From Henckelia pumila (Eukaryota; Streptophyta; Magnoliopsida; Lamiales; Gesneriaceae): a stretch of 64,000 nucleotides of DNA. The notes beneath the pieces are model-generated. The model did no database searches and was not told the DNA's origin. It saw only the letters and a program-made list of their open reading frames with translations. The stretch covers positions 2,542,001 to 2,606,000 of the forward strand of contig NC_133121.1 in the NCBI RefSeq assembly GCF_033568475.1. The letters are read 5' to 3'. The translations under genes were made by a program, and so were the position numbers. Each line of letters opens with the position of its first letter. Position 1 is the stretch's first letter. Shown in pieces: positions 28,042 through 41,464 of this stretch.

Positions 28042-29481
28042 TCAAATTTGGTTGGGCAGAGAGCCATGATGATGCACGCTCAATTCTTCCATCAAACAAC
28101 TCAATTCTCCCAAAGATGATCCGCCTTCCTCCACAGCTTTCCTCGCCATTTCTTTCAACTTCTTCGCCCGCCTCCTCATTTCCGGCGCTTCCTCGCCGTT
28201 TATCGCGCTATGCACCGCCTTGGCCACCGCCTGGCTCGCCACCCCTTCGCTCCCAGACCGCCGCCACTGCATGTTCCCGACAGAAACTCCGGTCCTCAAA
28301 ACCTCTGTCACCAGTTTTTCATTAAAGAACTGCTCCGCGAAAACAGGCCATGTCACCATAGGCACGCCGGCACACACTCCTTCCAATGTCGAATTCCAAC
28401 CACAGTGCGTCACAAACGCCCCGATGGAAGGATGATTCAAGATAAGCACTTGAGGTGCCCATCCTCTTATGATCATGCCCTTCCCTTTCATCCTTTCCTC
28501 GTATCCATCCGGCAAGAAATCGTCGTTTCCTTCGTCTTTTTTCCCCCTCCTCACGACCCAGATGAAATCTTGGCCGGATGCCTCCAGCCCAATCGCGGTT
28601 TCACGTAGTTGAGCGGAGGTGAAACTCGCCAAGGTCCCGAAACACACGTAAACAACAGAGTTGTCCTTCTTTGAGTCGAGCCACGCCTCGATTTCATGTG
28701 TATCTATGGCTAGTACTGATTCCTTCCCTATCCGTGCTTTATGCAGCAAAAGGGGGCCTATATGCCATGCTCTTCTCCCCAAAACATTCTTGTAATGATC
28801 GGCGTAATCCGGTTCGAGCTCGTGAAAACTGTTGACGAGAACTCCGTAGCTCCTCTCCTCTGCTTCCCTCATCTGCACCCGCAATCGCGAAAACTCATTC
28901 GTCTTGTTTTCCTCGAGTTCATAAGGATTCACTTGTGTTCTAAAAAACTTTAGCCGATGCGGAAGGTTGGGCAACAAAAAGGGCTCGGAATCTGAAGAAA
29001 CATCGGCAAAAGGCTTGTCGCGCCTCATTTGCTCGATGGCGCACAGCGCGAAAGTGCTCACGCCGTGAAAAACCAATCTCGGTATACCGAATTTGGCGGC
29101 AGAATCAGTAGTCCAAGGCAAGAACATGTCAGCAACCAGACAATTCGGCCGGAACTCTTCAAGAAGTTTCTCCACGGGTTCTTGGAGCAGAGCCAGTGCC
29201 TTAACGAATTTCGGGAGCAAGTCCTCATTAGCCATGGCGTGATCGAAGCTCACACAAGCCTCCGGCAGATCGGAGCCTTGTGGCGGGAACTTGAGGATGC
29301 TCAGACCGATATCGAGTCCCGATTCGCGAGCTTTCTTGATGGGATCAGCAAATTCATGTATCGAGAATATGATCGTTTTCACGCCACGAGAGTGGAAAAG
29401 CTTGGCCATGTCTAGCGTTGGGATCATATGGCCATGAGCCATAAATGGCAGAAAAACTACAACCAACTGTCCCATTTTCAA
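28042..29481 (-). CDS. UDP-glycosyltransferase, UGT73-like, copy 2
   Basis: This is an intronless family 1 UGT of 479 residues, a close paralogue of the gene at 23236-24663. The catalytic His is His18 (AHGHMIP) and the partner Asp is Asp118 (CLVAD). The PSPG box again spans Trp341-Gln384, with THCGWNSTLEGVCAGVP and AEQ. The two proteins share long identical blocks (WTTDSAAKFGIPRLVFHG, GVCAGVPMVTWP, FAEQFFNEKLVTEVLR) but differ in the acceptor-facing N-terminal half, so acceptor choice may differ. A second Met at residue 3 could be the start; the first is used because both keep the same N-terminal fold. The frame is complete. Same-strand neighbours 3.4 kb apart suggest a local duplication. Confidence 0.94.
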   Translation of the reverse strand: MKMGQLVVVFLPFMAHGHMIPTLDMAKLFHSRGVKTIIFSIHEFADPIKKARESGLDIGLSILKFPPQGSDLPEACVSFDHAMANEDLLPKFVKALALLQEPVEKLLEEFRPNCLVADMFLPWTTDSAAKFGIPRLVFHGVSTFALCAIEQMRRDKPFADVSSDSEPFLLPNLPHRLKFFRTQVNPYELEENKTNEFSRLRVQMREAEERSYGVLVNSFHELEPDYADHYKNVLGRRAWHIGPLLLHKARIGKESVLAIDTHEIEAWLDSKKDNSVVYVCFGTLASFTSAQLRETAIGLEASGQDFIWVVRRGKKDEGNDDFLPDGYEERMKGKGMIIRGWAPQVLILNHPSIGAFVTHCGWNSTLEGVCAGVPMVTWPVFAEQFFNEKLVTEVLRTGVSVGNMQWRRSGSEGVASQAVAKAVHSAINGEEAPEMRRRAKKLKEMARKAVEEGGSSLGELSCLMEELSVHHHGSLPNQI

Positions 29482-29613
29482 TGAAATAGTTAACCAAGAA
29501 AACAGAGTTTTTGTTCAAGGAAAAAAGAAAGGGAAGCTCTTGAAATACTGGCGAAGAAGTATGCGAACGATTGAAAATATGGATACTTGATGAGAAAGAC
29601 CAAGCTAATGCCA

Positions 29614-29623
29614 CATATAAATA
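29614..29623 (-). promoter_or_regulatory. Possible TATA box of UGT copy 2
   Basis: TATTTATATG on the minus strand lies about 135 bases upstream of the ATG. Weak support from position alone. Confidence 0.3.
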
Positions 29624-30019
29624 GAAGATAGCAACTCTTTGAGAAGTCAGAATTTGAGTTCAAATTGGAGGCTGCTGCTGTTTGTTAATTGTTTGTTAAG
29701 AATCGTGTGCTTAAATAATTGAGCTACTTGTAATGAATTGCATATATATGAAATAATATTCTAAAGAAAAAAAAAAAAGTGAATTGGGAGAAGAGGGACC
29801 ATGTCTTTTGCTAGTTTGCATTGGAGGAATGGGACTCAAAGTTGATAAGGGAAACATGGGAGGAAAGACAGGTACACCACATGGAGCTAATTTGCTGACA
29901 TACTTGCTCACGTACATTAATTCAAATACTTGCCAACATAATAAGAAGCTTCTACTTTTTATGAAAATGGATCCGAGTCATTATAACCAGACTTGAAATA
30001 GCAATAAGAAAATGATGTT

Positions 30020-30210
30020 CCTAAAGCGTGTTTAAGTTGGTGAAATAGGTGAACTTTTGGTAATAGGTCAGAAGTTCGATTTTTCCTGCCAACATCTTCT
30101 TGGACTAGTCTGTCACACAGGGCTTGTCTAATATAGTTTACTTGACTAGCGTAGTTTGCAGACTATTGCGTTAATCCAGAATTTAGCTAAAACACACCGA
30201 AAAATAACAG
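30020..30210 (+). mobile_element. Possible tRNA-derived SINE
   Basis: AGTTGGTGAAATAGGTG (box A-like) is followed about 35 bases on by GGTCAGAAGTTCGATTTTT (box B-like, GTTCGA core), the spacing of a tRNA-type internal promoter. A non-tRNA body follows, and an A-run lies about 20 bases beyond the stated end. No target-site duplication was fixed. Confidence 0.45.
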
Positions 30211-30682
30211 CGGCGTGTTTTCACGTCACAAAAAAAAATGACTTAAAAAATGTTAACATGTTAAAGTTGAAATACAATCATTGTTATTCTTTATGTACAC
30301 ACATGCCATGCTCATGTTCATGCGGGTATGTGTTATATAAACAGTTCAAAAAAATTTACTTTGGTTTCGATTATTTTACTTATTGTTAAGTAAACAACGT
30401 GTTGTTAATTAACAGCAAAAAAAATTTATGAGATCATCAATTTTATGAGATATATAGCATGAAATATAATTATGTCCAAATATTATTTTTTGTTACGAAG
30501 ATGTGTTGGTCGGATTTATATGTGCGATAGATTTTAATTAATTAATCAATTAAAGCTTCTGGAACATTGGACAGAAAGAGTAATGAATCGAGTTGCTGAC
30601 TTGCTCTACAATGGATAGGATTCTTGGGAAGTGGGAAAGAAAACTAGAAAAGGGACCGACCATATGAGTTTATTAATTTTAT

Positions 30683-30713
<31 letters not shown>

Positions 30714-30815
30714 CCCAATCATGTTTTTCCACTTAGTTCGCGACTAGCAGGTTTTAGTGATGCAAAAAAAAAAAAACCACTAAAACCCGGGACCAAGTGG
30801 AAAAATATGGTTGGG
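30714..30815. repeat. Short foldback element beside an AT microsatellite
   Basis: The arms CCCAATCATGTTTTTCCACT and AGTGGAAAAATATGGTTGGG, plus GGTTTTAGTG and CACTAAAACC, form a hairpin of about 100 bp around an A-run. It is bordered by (AT)n. Confidence 0.65.
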
Positions 30816-30845
30816 CAGCTGAGCATTCCTCTATATATATATATA

Positions 30846-31025
30846 TGGTAACGCTACATGTACACAGATTGTTATACGTTGGGTTACACAATTGACTTGA
30901 AATTACATGATTATCCATACACTTTATTTGGAAAAAATCTTTAAAAAATGCATGTAGGATAATCATGTAATTTCAAGTGCATTGTGTAAACCAATGTGTA
31001 ACACTTTATGTACATATAGCATTAT

Positions 31026-31028
<3 letters not shown>
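30846..31028. mobile_element. Foldback MITE between AT microsatellites
   Basis: The left arm TGGTAACGCTACATGTACA and the inner TTGAAATTACATGATTATCC are mirrored by GGATAATCATGTAATTTCAA and TGTACATATAGCATTATCCA. The flanks are TA repeats, so any target-site duplication is hidden. Confidence 0.65.

Positions 31029-31070
<42 letters not shown>
31028..31070. repeat. (AT)n microsatellite
   Basis: About 20 TA repeats directly follow the foldback MITE. Confidence 0.8.
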
Positions 31071-31075
<5 letters not shown>

Positions 31076-31970
31076 ACAAAAATATAATTGCGCACGTAAA
31101 AGACGCAAAAGTATTCAACTCCCAGGAAGAAGAAATATCATATAAATAGCAACAATTAAAATTATTATACATTTTTTCAAATATCACAACACTGTTAAAG
31201 GGTTAGTATATGCTATATTGAGAGTGTTTTTTTTTCTATTTTAATAATATTAGATCACGTGAGACCCATATATTTTTATGTAAATTGACATATGTCTTGA
31301 TAATTCAATGATCGATATTTAACCACATCATAAAAGTGTAACATAAAAATATCCATTGCTAAATAAATTGAACGTTACTACTCTTTGTCAAAAAAAAAAG
31401 TGGATCCTTACTCCGAAAAATAAAATAAAATAAGTTGAACCTTAAAAAGTCAACATATAAAAAATCATTTGTATATCAATCTTTTAAAAAAATCAGTCAA
31501 AGGAAGGAAACTTATTAATGCTATTCACAAAATGCATTAAAATTCTCAAATTTCGAATTAACCGAATCAAAATAATAATTAAAAAAACAGAATTAATAAA
31601 ATCCAAAATATACGTAAACATTTGTTATCCAACAATTATTTTTTTTCGATTTATAAGCAACTAAATTAATCGAAAATTAAGAGGCTTGACTCATTCAGTC
31701 CTTGAATTTATTATATTTCATTTGGAAACATAGTTTTTTTTTTTTTTTTAAATCTTTGCCGTTAATGAATTGGATCGGGTCTTCCGGGAAAAAGAAAGCG
31801 CATTTCTTCGAATAAGAGAAGTCGCATTGGTGAGTAGCACCTTCACGAATACGTCAATACGGGACCGGGTCCATCTAATCCAACGGCGTGGATTTCGTTT
31901 CACGGAATCAAGGTTTAATCCCCTAACCCCAAGCAAATAAGAGCATACGCCGCCGCAATATCCCTCGAGT
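31071..31970. other. Upstream flank of the PABP gene
   Basis: AT-rich up to about 31740, then more balanced composition, which probably marks the promoter. No TATA box is obvious. Confidence 0.4.
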
Positions 31971-32141
31971 TTTTGCAGTGCGCGGTACCAAACTGCCCTC
32001 CATATCTCCCCCTTTTTCACTCTCCGTCGTGCCTCCGTCGCCGCCGGCCTCAGTGTTTTTTTTATTTTTTCCTCTCCTCAGTCGGACCTCCGGCGTATCC
32101 TTTCTTCCCTCTCCTCTATTTTCTTCTACAATCACAAAACC

Positions 32142-32154
32142 AAAAAAAAAAAAA
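32142..32154 (+). promoter_or_regulatory. A-tract in the PABP 5' UTR
   Basis: Thirteen consecutive A residues, with further A-rich runs near 32159-32184 and 32258-32335, precede the PABP start codon. In animals, A-rich leaders of PABP mRNA bind PABP and repress its own translation. Applying this to the plant gene is inference. Confidence 0.45.
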
Positions 32155-32339
32155 CAGAGAAAAAATTTTCTCGCGGAAAAAATCGAAATTCTGAGTCCTC
32201 CCTCGAGAAGTTGTGTTCGGCCTTTTGTTTCCTTGTTTGCTTCTCTTTGGGTCTCGAAATAAAAAAGAGGGAGGGAAGCTATAAGCTATTGAAGAACAAT
32301 TTTTTTGAAAAACTTTGAAAAGGAAAAAACAAATCATCG

Positions 32340-35300
32340 ATGGCGGCTCAGGTTCAGATGCAACCTCCAGTGCAGTTGGTGAACGCCGCACCGGCCACCG
32401 GTGCTCCGTTTGTGACTTCACTGTACGTCGGAGATCTCGATGCGAACGTGACCGACTCGCAGCTGTACGATCTATTCAGCCAGGTGGGTGATGTGGTTTC
32501 GGTTAGGGTTTGCAGGGATTTGACCAGCCGACATTCACTCGGTTATGGCTACGTCAACTACGGGAGTCATCAGGATGGTTCGTATTCTAGGTCGTTTGTG
32601 ACATTTGACATTTATTAATCAATTCAGTTCTATCAACCCCTTGATTTACATGCCCTTTTCGATTATGATGGTAATTTTCTTTGCTATATTTTGATAGTTC
32701 CAACCAGAAAGTGGAGTCGAAACGTGGGACTGGGTTATTTTAGTGACGTATGACCACAGTAGTTGTTAAATTCCCAAAAGAGGAGTTGGGTATCACGTTT
32801 AGGATAAACAGAATAGAGCTTTTAAGAAATTTCTTACCAGTGAGTCATATTCAAGATGTGAATTGGTACCTGAAAGCAAATTACTCTGCTGCATTTTTTA
32901 TACTGTGTGATTTGCCTACCACGTTTCACGACCTCATATTTGGGTTTAATTAAGTTGTTTCCCGCATGAGAAGTGTGGGCAAATACAATGACACATGGTT
33001 CTAGTATTAATTATTGGCGGTTGCTGGTGACTAATTTGTCAACATTTCATGTTTCCGCTTATGTTCTCCATTGACTTGTTATGTTTGTATTGTATAGATT
33101 ATCCAGTTTTTTTTATTGGTTTTATCTGCTTTTTAATATCCTTCATTGTTCATTTAGTTCCAATTGTCTTGATTGTGTAATCCTCGTACACTGACAATGG
33201 TAAACCACAAAGTCTTAAGGAAAGCTTTCACAATTTTAAGTTTCTGCCAATGCTTTGACATTTTGGATCACAGTAACATTTATTAAAATTTGTCCATAAA
33301 TTATAGATATAATATCGAAGCATAAGATATCCTTCATGCTAATCTTTCGCGAAATAAGATGACAGCCCAACGGGTACCTTATATTATGCAATTATGCCAC
33401 AATTATTAAATCAAGCTAATATTGGTCACCAACCAATTAATGATGAACAAAATCAATCTTTTTGAGATCTTTGTCCATATGGATCCAAAGTGCAACCCTA
33501 TATTTTATGCTTTCTGGCCATCGAGATACAGGTCCGGTCCTTGAGATCCTTGAAAAGTTATTTTATTTCTGTATTGCCACACTCACTCACTTAACCTGTT
33601 TTGTCTTACGATGAAGGCAATTTCTTTTAGCTCTGTCCCTATTTCTGTTCTAAACAAAATTTTCTTTTTGATAGCTGAGAGAGCTGTGGAGGAGCTGAAC
33701 TTTACTCCGCTCAATGGGAAACCCATTAGGATTATGTATTCTCATCGAGACCCCAGTACACGCAGGAGTGGGGCTGGGAATATATTTATTAAGGTACTGT
33801 TTCCTCTCCTTTGCCATTTCCATTATTCGTCCTGTGGATTGTCCTGGAATAAACAACTTGATTAGATTCTGTCGCTGGTTGAGATAATGTCGTTTTTTTA
33901 TTAACAGAATTTGGACAAGGAAATTGACCATAAAGCTCTACATGATACATTTTCTTCATTTGGGAACATTCTGTCGTGCAAAATAGTAACAAATGCGTCT
34001 GGTCATTCCATGGGCTATGGTTTTGTGCAATATGCAAGTGATGAATCTGCCCAGAAAGCTATTGAGAAGCTTAATGGCATGCTGTTGAATGGAAAGCAAG
34101 TCTATGTTGGACCCTTCCTTCGTAAGCAAGAAAGAGAGATGTCAGTTGACAAGACAGTATTCACCAATGTGTTTGTGAAAAATCTTTCTGAATCAACAAC
34201 TGAAGAAGACCTTAGAAAGATATTTGGTGAATTTGGATCACTCACTAGTACTGTGGTAATGAGAAATGAAGATGGCAAGTCTAAGGGCTTTGGATTTGTT
34301 AATTTTGAGAATGCAGATGATGCTGCTCGAGCAGTTGAATCCCTAAATGGTCATAAATTTGATAACAAAGAATGGTATGTTGGGAGAGCCCAAAAGAAAT
34401 CAGAGAGGGAGGTTGAATTGAAGCAACAATTTGAGCAGACTACACAAGAAGCCGTTGACAAATATCAAGGATTGAACCTGTATGTCAAAAACCTTGATGA
34501 TAGTGTTGTTGATGATAAGCTCAAGGAATTGTTCTCTCCATTTGGTTCAATAACATCATGCAAGGTTTGTGGTTGGTAACTTGGTTGTATCTTTTAGTTG
34601 GCTGTTACTACTTTAATTTGTTCTAATGTAGTAATGTTTATACAGGTGATGCGAGATCCCAAAGGTACAAGCAGAGGATCAGGCTTTGTTGCATTCTCAT
34701 CACCTGAAGAGGCTTCCAAAGCTGTGAGTTTTATAATGATTTATTGCCTGCTCCTTATTCTCTGCCTTTCACGTAGTTCCCATTCAGTTAAAGAAATTTA
34801 ACAAAATTGGTTTCAGCTTTCTGAAATGAATGGTAAGATGATTGCTGGCAAACCACTTTATGTTGCCCTTGCTCAGAGGAAGGAAGAGAGAAGAGCACGT
34901 TTACAGGTAGACTTGTAGGTGTACCCTTTACTTTTAATATATTTTCACTATCCCTCTGAGAAAGGATGAAATGGAGAAGCTAATGTTGTTTGTCAGCGCA
35001 TCTGGAGCTATCTGTATTCTGTATTCATTTTTATTTTCCAGAGTAGATTGTTTTTTTACCTTTGTTGTTAATTAACTGTAACTCTATGGCCATCCTCTCT
35101 ATATACCCTGTGAATGACTGAGTGTAAGTGTTGACTTCCCATTTTATTGTATCCAGGCTCAGTTTTCTCAAATGAGGCCCATGGCTATGGCATCTACTGT
35201 CAATCCTCGTATGCCTATGTACCCTCCTGGTGGTCCTGGTTTAGGGCAACAAATATTTTATGGGCAACCACCACCTGCCATTATTCCCCCTCAAGTAAAT

Positions 35301-36487
35301 ATGTTTTTCACACTATTAAATGCCATTGGATAACAGATGCTTTATAGTACTAATATAATTGAAAACAAACAGAAAAAATCTGATCTAGTTTTATCCTAAG
35401 ATACGGGTGGTATGATTGATGTTCTCATGGTTAGAACTTAGTCAAGAATTTCAGTGAACATCATTGATAACTTGCTCTTGTTCAATGGAAGCATAGCGCT
35501 GAAGATTGAACACGACTGAATTTCAATGTATTTTTCCCTAAGAAATAGCTTGACTGATTTTAGATGTAGGATATTTTTTGTGGCCTATAGGTATCAGTGA
35601 TAATTTATTTGCGCCTCATTTTTCATCTCAGCATGGGTTTGGTTATCAGCAGCAACTTGTTCCTGGTATGAGACCTGGTGCGCCTCTCATGCCAAATATG
35701 TTTGTGCCTCTTGTTCAACAAGGGCATCAAGGTCCACGGCCTGGTGGTAGGCGTGTCAATGCTATTCCAATGCAGCAAGGCCCTCAACCAATTATGCAGC
35801 AGCAGGTTTGTGGCAATTTTGACCTATGATTCTTGAGAAATCTCTCGTGGTTAATTAATTCCTACTTTGCAGATGCTTCCTAGGGGACGGGGCTTTCGTT
35901 ATCCTTTTGGCCGTGGCATGCCTGATGTTTCCATGCAAGGTATGCCTGGAAATATGCTTCCTGTCCCATATGAAATGGGTGGTTTGCCATTGCATAATGC
36001 AGGAATATCTCAACCAATTCCTATTGGAGCTTTGGCATCTGCACTTGCAAACGCATCTCCCATCGAGCAAAGGACTGTAAGCATTTTCTTTACATGTTTC
36101 ATGCGAGGTGCCTGATCAGTATACTGCTTTAAACATCTCTAGAGTAGTAGTAACTTTCAACTTTTAAAGTAATTTATGATGTGCCGACTGTGGTAAAGGC
36201 TTGTGCAATCAGTATACTATATAGTTAAAAAAAACTCCGTTTTATTTATCCTGCAGATGTTGGGAGAAAATTTGTATCCGCTGGTTGAACAACTTGAGCC
36301 TGATACGGCTGCTAAGGTGACCGGCATGCTTCTGGAAATGGATCAGACAGAGGTCTTGCACTTGTTGGAGTCTCCAGAAGCTCTTAAAGCTAAGGTTGCA
36401 GAGGCAATGGATGTTTTGAGAAATGTGTCTCAGCAGCAGTCGAGCAACCCCGCTGACCAGTTGGCTTCTCTGTCACTGAATGAATGA
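32340..36487 (+). CDS. Cytoplasmic poly(A)-binding protein (nine exons)
   Basis: This binds poly(A) tails, bridges to eIF4G and controls mRNA stability and translation. Exons are 32340-32577, 33675-33793, 33908-34564, 34646-34723, 34817-34906, 35157-35294, 35632-35805, 35873-36076 and 36257-36487. All are GT-AG and in phase, giving 642 residues. Four RRMs are visible: RRM1 ([18 protein letters not shown]), RRM2 ([23 protein letters not shown]), RRM3 ([23 protein letters not shown]) and RRM4 ([23 protein letters not shown]). A Pro/Met/Gln/Gly-rich linker follows (exons 6-8), then the C-terminal MLLE domain with its [10 protein letters not shown] signature, which binds PAM2 peptides. The ATG at 32340 starts the conserved N-terminus and follows an A-rich leader. 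Intron 1 is long (1.1 kb). It is close to the Arabidopsis PAB2/PAB4/PAB8 class. Confidence 0.96.
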
Positions 36488-37261
36488 GAGCTTCTAGTTT
36501 CTTTTTACAATGTTGGGTTGGATAATAATACTGAATAGTTTGGTTTTGAAACTAGCTGTTTTTTGAATGCCTTTGACGTGAGATTTTGATGTACCAAATC
36601 TCTTCGCACAGTTTTGAATATCGTGATTGGTTTTGTGGTGAGAAATGGGGTTTGAGTTCAAAGTTGAAAGCCATCTCTCTCGTGTTTCAAATAATTTCCA
36701 ATTCCATATTATGATTTTTTTTTCTTTTTTAAAACTAAGCAAATAATGATTTTTTTTTTCTTTTTAAAAACTAAGCAAATAATTGCATTAGATTCAACGT
36801 ATCAAGTTTTAGATCCTTCGTGTCAGTTTGATGCTAATTTATGCTTTTGAGGAGTTTTATTTATTTTAATAATATCCTTGTTTTCAAAACTGAATCGGTT
36901 GGCCGGTTCGAATTACAACCGTTTTTATGGTAAGAACATGTCGAATCGGAGAATCGATATAACCGATTTTTTGAATTTTTTTAATTTTAGCAGCTATTCT
37001 TTTCTGAAAATCTAACAAAAACACATAATCAACCAAGTAGTGCGTAGATTGAAGCCCTTGTGAAAATCCAAACAAGCACATACGCAAATTATCATCGTTT
37101 AAAAACATTGTGCTATGAAAATCATTCGTAAAACGTCGCCTTGCAAATGGGGTAAATGCGTCTGACTTTTAAAACATACAAATTAAATAAAAAAAAAGCT
37201 CTAATTTTATATGAGTGACAAATGCAATTGGTTCCAATTAACTAATTTTATTTTTTATTTA
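36488..37261. other. PABP 3' flank with a possible MITE
   Basis: It holds the PABP 3' UTR, a short tandem repeat (about 36710-36782, ACTAAGCAAATAATGATTTT units), and a GAATCGG/CCGATT-rich block at about 36877-37108 with weakly inverted ends that may be a degraded MITE. Confidence 0.4.
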
Positions 37262-38312
37262 TCTAATGTGTGTAATAAATTGAGTATGTAATTAAGTGAT
37301 TAGTACCTTTTTCGACCAGCATGAAGGATCGTTCTTGGACTCTCAATTAAAGACAAGCCTCTTAGTTAGAAGTAAATTGATGCGGCGATATGTTTAATGC
37401 AATTTAACAAAGGTATATGCTTTGCTTTAATGAATGATTTACCGACCATCTTTTATATATTAAGACAAAGTTTGGAGTTATAAGTTTTAATTTAAGTTAA
37501 AGCAACAGACCTGAAATAACTTCATCCAACACATGCATGCAAACCAATCAAATATATTTGCTATAGATTTAAATTTATGTACACTAAAGTGTATAAAGTT
37601 TATAAATAAAAATGGATTATTTATTGCATCACTATTAAAGTGTTTGATAATTGGGTCCAACTCGGTGAGAAATTGACTAAAGAAAGAGATTGAAAATTTG
37701 ACGAAAAATGACATATCTTATCTTCTTAATTATTATTAATTATTAAACATTTAAATAGGTGGGTTCGAAGATAATACCTTCACTAGTGTATTTGGTGTTT
37801 ACTAGCAAGATAATGCCTTATTAGCCTTGAATTATACTTGAAGATTTGTTGTCTTCTCTTTGGTAATATGCACGAATATTCCTAGAAATTATCTCGAGTA
37901 GTTGGTGGATCTATATTCTATAACATCGGATGCATCTATAGCCTCTTAGGACATTACAGAAATCACAAAAAATTAATCCATAATTAAGTCAGTTTGTTAG
38001 ACCAATTTTCAATCTCCGTCGTATATAGCTTATATAGATTGATCGATCCGTCTTACAAGAAAAATATCCTACAAAAATATGCATACAAAATTGAATGTAT
38101 TTAATTTAGTGTAATTAGGGATCACCAAATATCAAAGGATTATTTAAAAAATTGGATAGATTAATAAAGAAAAAACCCTTAAAATTTCTTATTTTTTTAG
38201 CAAGACAAAAGTTACATAATTGTGAACAAAATCATATATAATCGTGGGAGATACAAATGTTTTGATATGATTAATATTAATAAGGAATTGTTGTAGTGTG
38301 AAGGGTGTATGA

Positions 38313-39937
<1,625 letters not shown>

Positions 39938-40024
39938 TTTTGTTTTCCTTTTGATGATCTTTGTTTTTTTCTTGTTATTTGGTTTGTTTGATGCTGCTGA
40001 TTTGGGAGAGACGAAATGGTGGTG

Positions 40025-40034
40025 GATATATATA
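40025..40034 (-). promoter_or_regulatory. TATA box of CCoAOMT
   Basis: CTATATATATCC on the minus strand lies about 90 bases upstream of the ATG at 39937. The equivalent sequence is kept in the duplicate near 51706. Confidence 0.5.
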
Positions 40035-40092
40035 GAAAGCCGAAACCCGGTTCGAATATCGCGTCGGGAGTTGTTGGGTGGTGAACCGGCGG

Positions 40093-40099
40093 GGTTGGT
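40093..40099 (-). promoter_or_regulatory. AC-II element (ACCAACC) of CCoAOMT promoter
   Basis: ACCAACC on the minus strand lies about 60 bases upstream of the TATA box. AC elements of this form bind R2R3-MYB activators of lignin genes, so xylem-type regulation is expected. The same element is kept in the duplicate at 51773-51779. Confidence 0.6.
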
Positions 40100-40185
40100 G
40101 AATATTTTTCTAAGTTATTGTGGAGTCTCTGGCGGGACCTATTTGAAGTTGTTGAGTGGGTCACACACACACTTCTTCTTTTTCT

Positions 40186-40187
40186 TC

Positions 40188-40219
<32 letters not shown>
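40186..40219. repeat. (TTA)n microsatellite
   Basis: About 11 repeats of a TTA unit lie upstream of CCoAOMT. The matching place in the duplicate instead carries a long (TTC)n array. Confidence 0.8.
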
Positions 40220-40222
<3 letters not shown>

Positions 40223-41464
40223 TTTTTTTGCCCGAAATCAATCATAATGTCAACTGTTTTTTAGTCTCAAACTATTTGGAACATGTGATGTTATTTTGGA
40301 ACTTTTAATTATAGCAACTGATTTTTGTTCTTGAATGGGATATTTTGAATAACTGGATATTGTTTGTTGTTATCTACACAAACAAATATAATATTCAAAT
40401 TGAAAGTTTTTAAGTTATACGATCTCATGTATCTATATCAGTAAGATGCGTCGATTTAATTTATATTTGTAGTGACAAATAATATTTTTAATATAAAATG
40501 TAATTTTTTTTTGAATTAATGTGTGAAAGAAATTGCATTGTTGTTTAAATTATATACTGTTTTAAGGGTGCGGATAAATTTGATTAATTGGTTGGTGGGA
40601 TTGGCAAATGGGGGAAGTCCAAGTAGCCCTAGATTTGGGTGTTTCGTTGGAGTTTGGACACCAATCGAAACAACATGTCAAGCACCAAATTTTGTTCAAC
40701 AGTTCCATTCCTAACTACTGTTTTACCAAATTTCGTGTCATAAATTGACATCTTCTACAAGAACTCAACATCTTTTATTTCTATTTCCAAGTAATCATTC
40801 CTTGTGATAACATCATCATCATCATCATCATCATTATTATTATTATTATTATTTCAAAAATAAACATATTAAAATACAAACGGTTAAACAAAGCGTCTCT
40901 TGCACGCGCGATGCATGCATGTATGTACATTTAATTGATTTCATGTTATTGTTAAAAGTCACATGATTAATTATATATTCAAAAGTTTAAAGTGATAGTA
41001 TCTAATCTAAAAATTTAAAAATACAAACAAAGAAAGCGAATGTCATTTTGATAAAATATAAGATAAAATCTAATGACTAAGAAACGATAAAACCATATAA
41101 AATGACTAATTTTCCTAATAATTTTGGTTTTAAATCGAATTAAATTAGGATGTAATCATTAATTTCATCTAAGTTTCATCAATCAATTGACATTTAGTTA
41201 TTTAAAGGTTCTCTACTTTAATAATATAGTAATATAAAAAACTCGTGGACTGAAACGATTAATATAAACAAACGAATTAAATTTCAAAACTATGTTGAGA
41301 AAGAAATTTTTTTAATATACAAAATACTACTTTTATGATTAACAAGTTATCAATATTTGCTTCAAAATGAAAAATTTTGTTTGGGAATTTTTTTTTTAAC
41401 AACTTTCAAAATATCTATTTCTAACAAGGAGTGGTTGAACCTTCGAATGGACAAAACTCCACCC

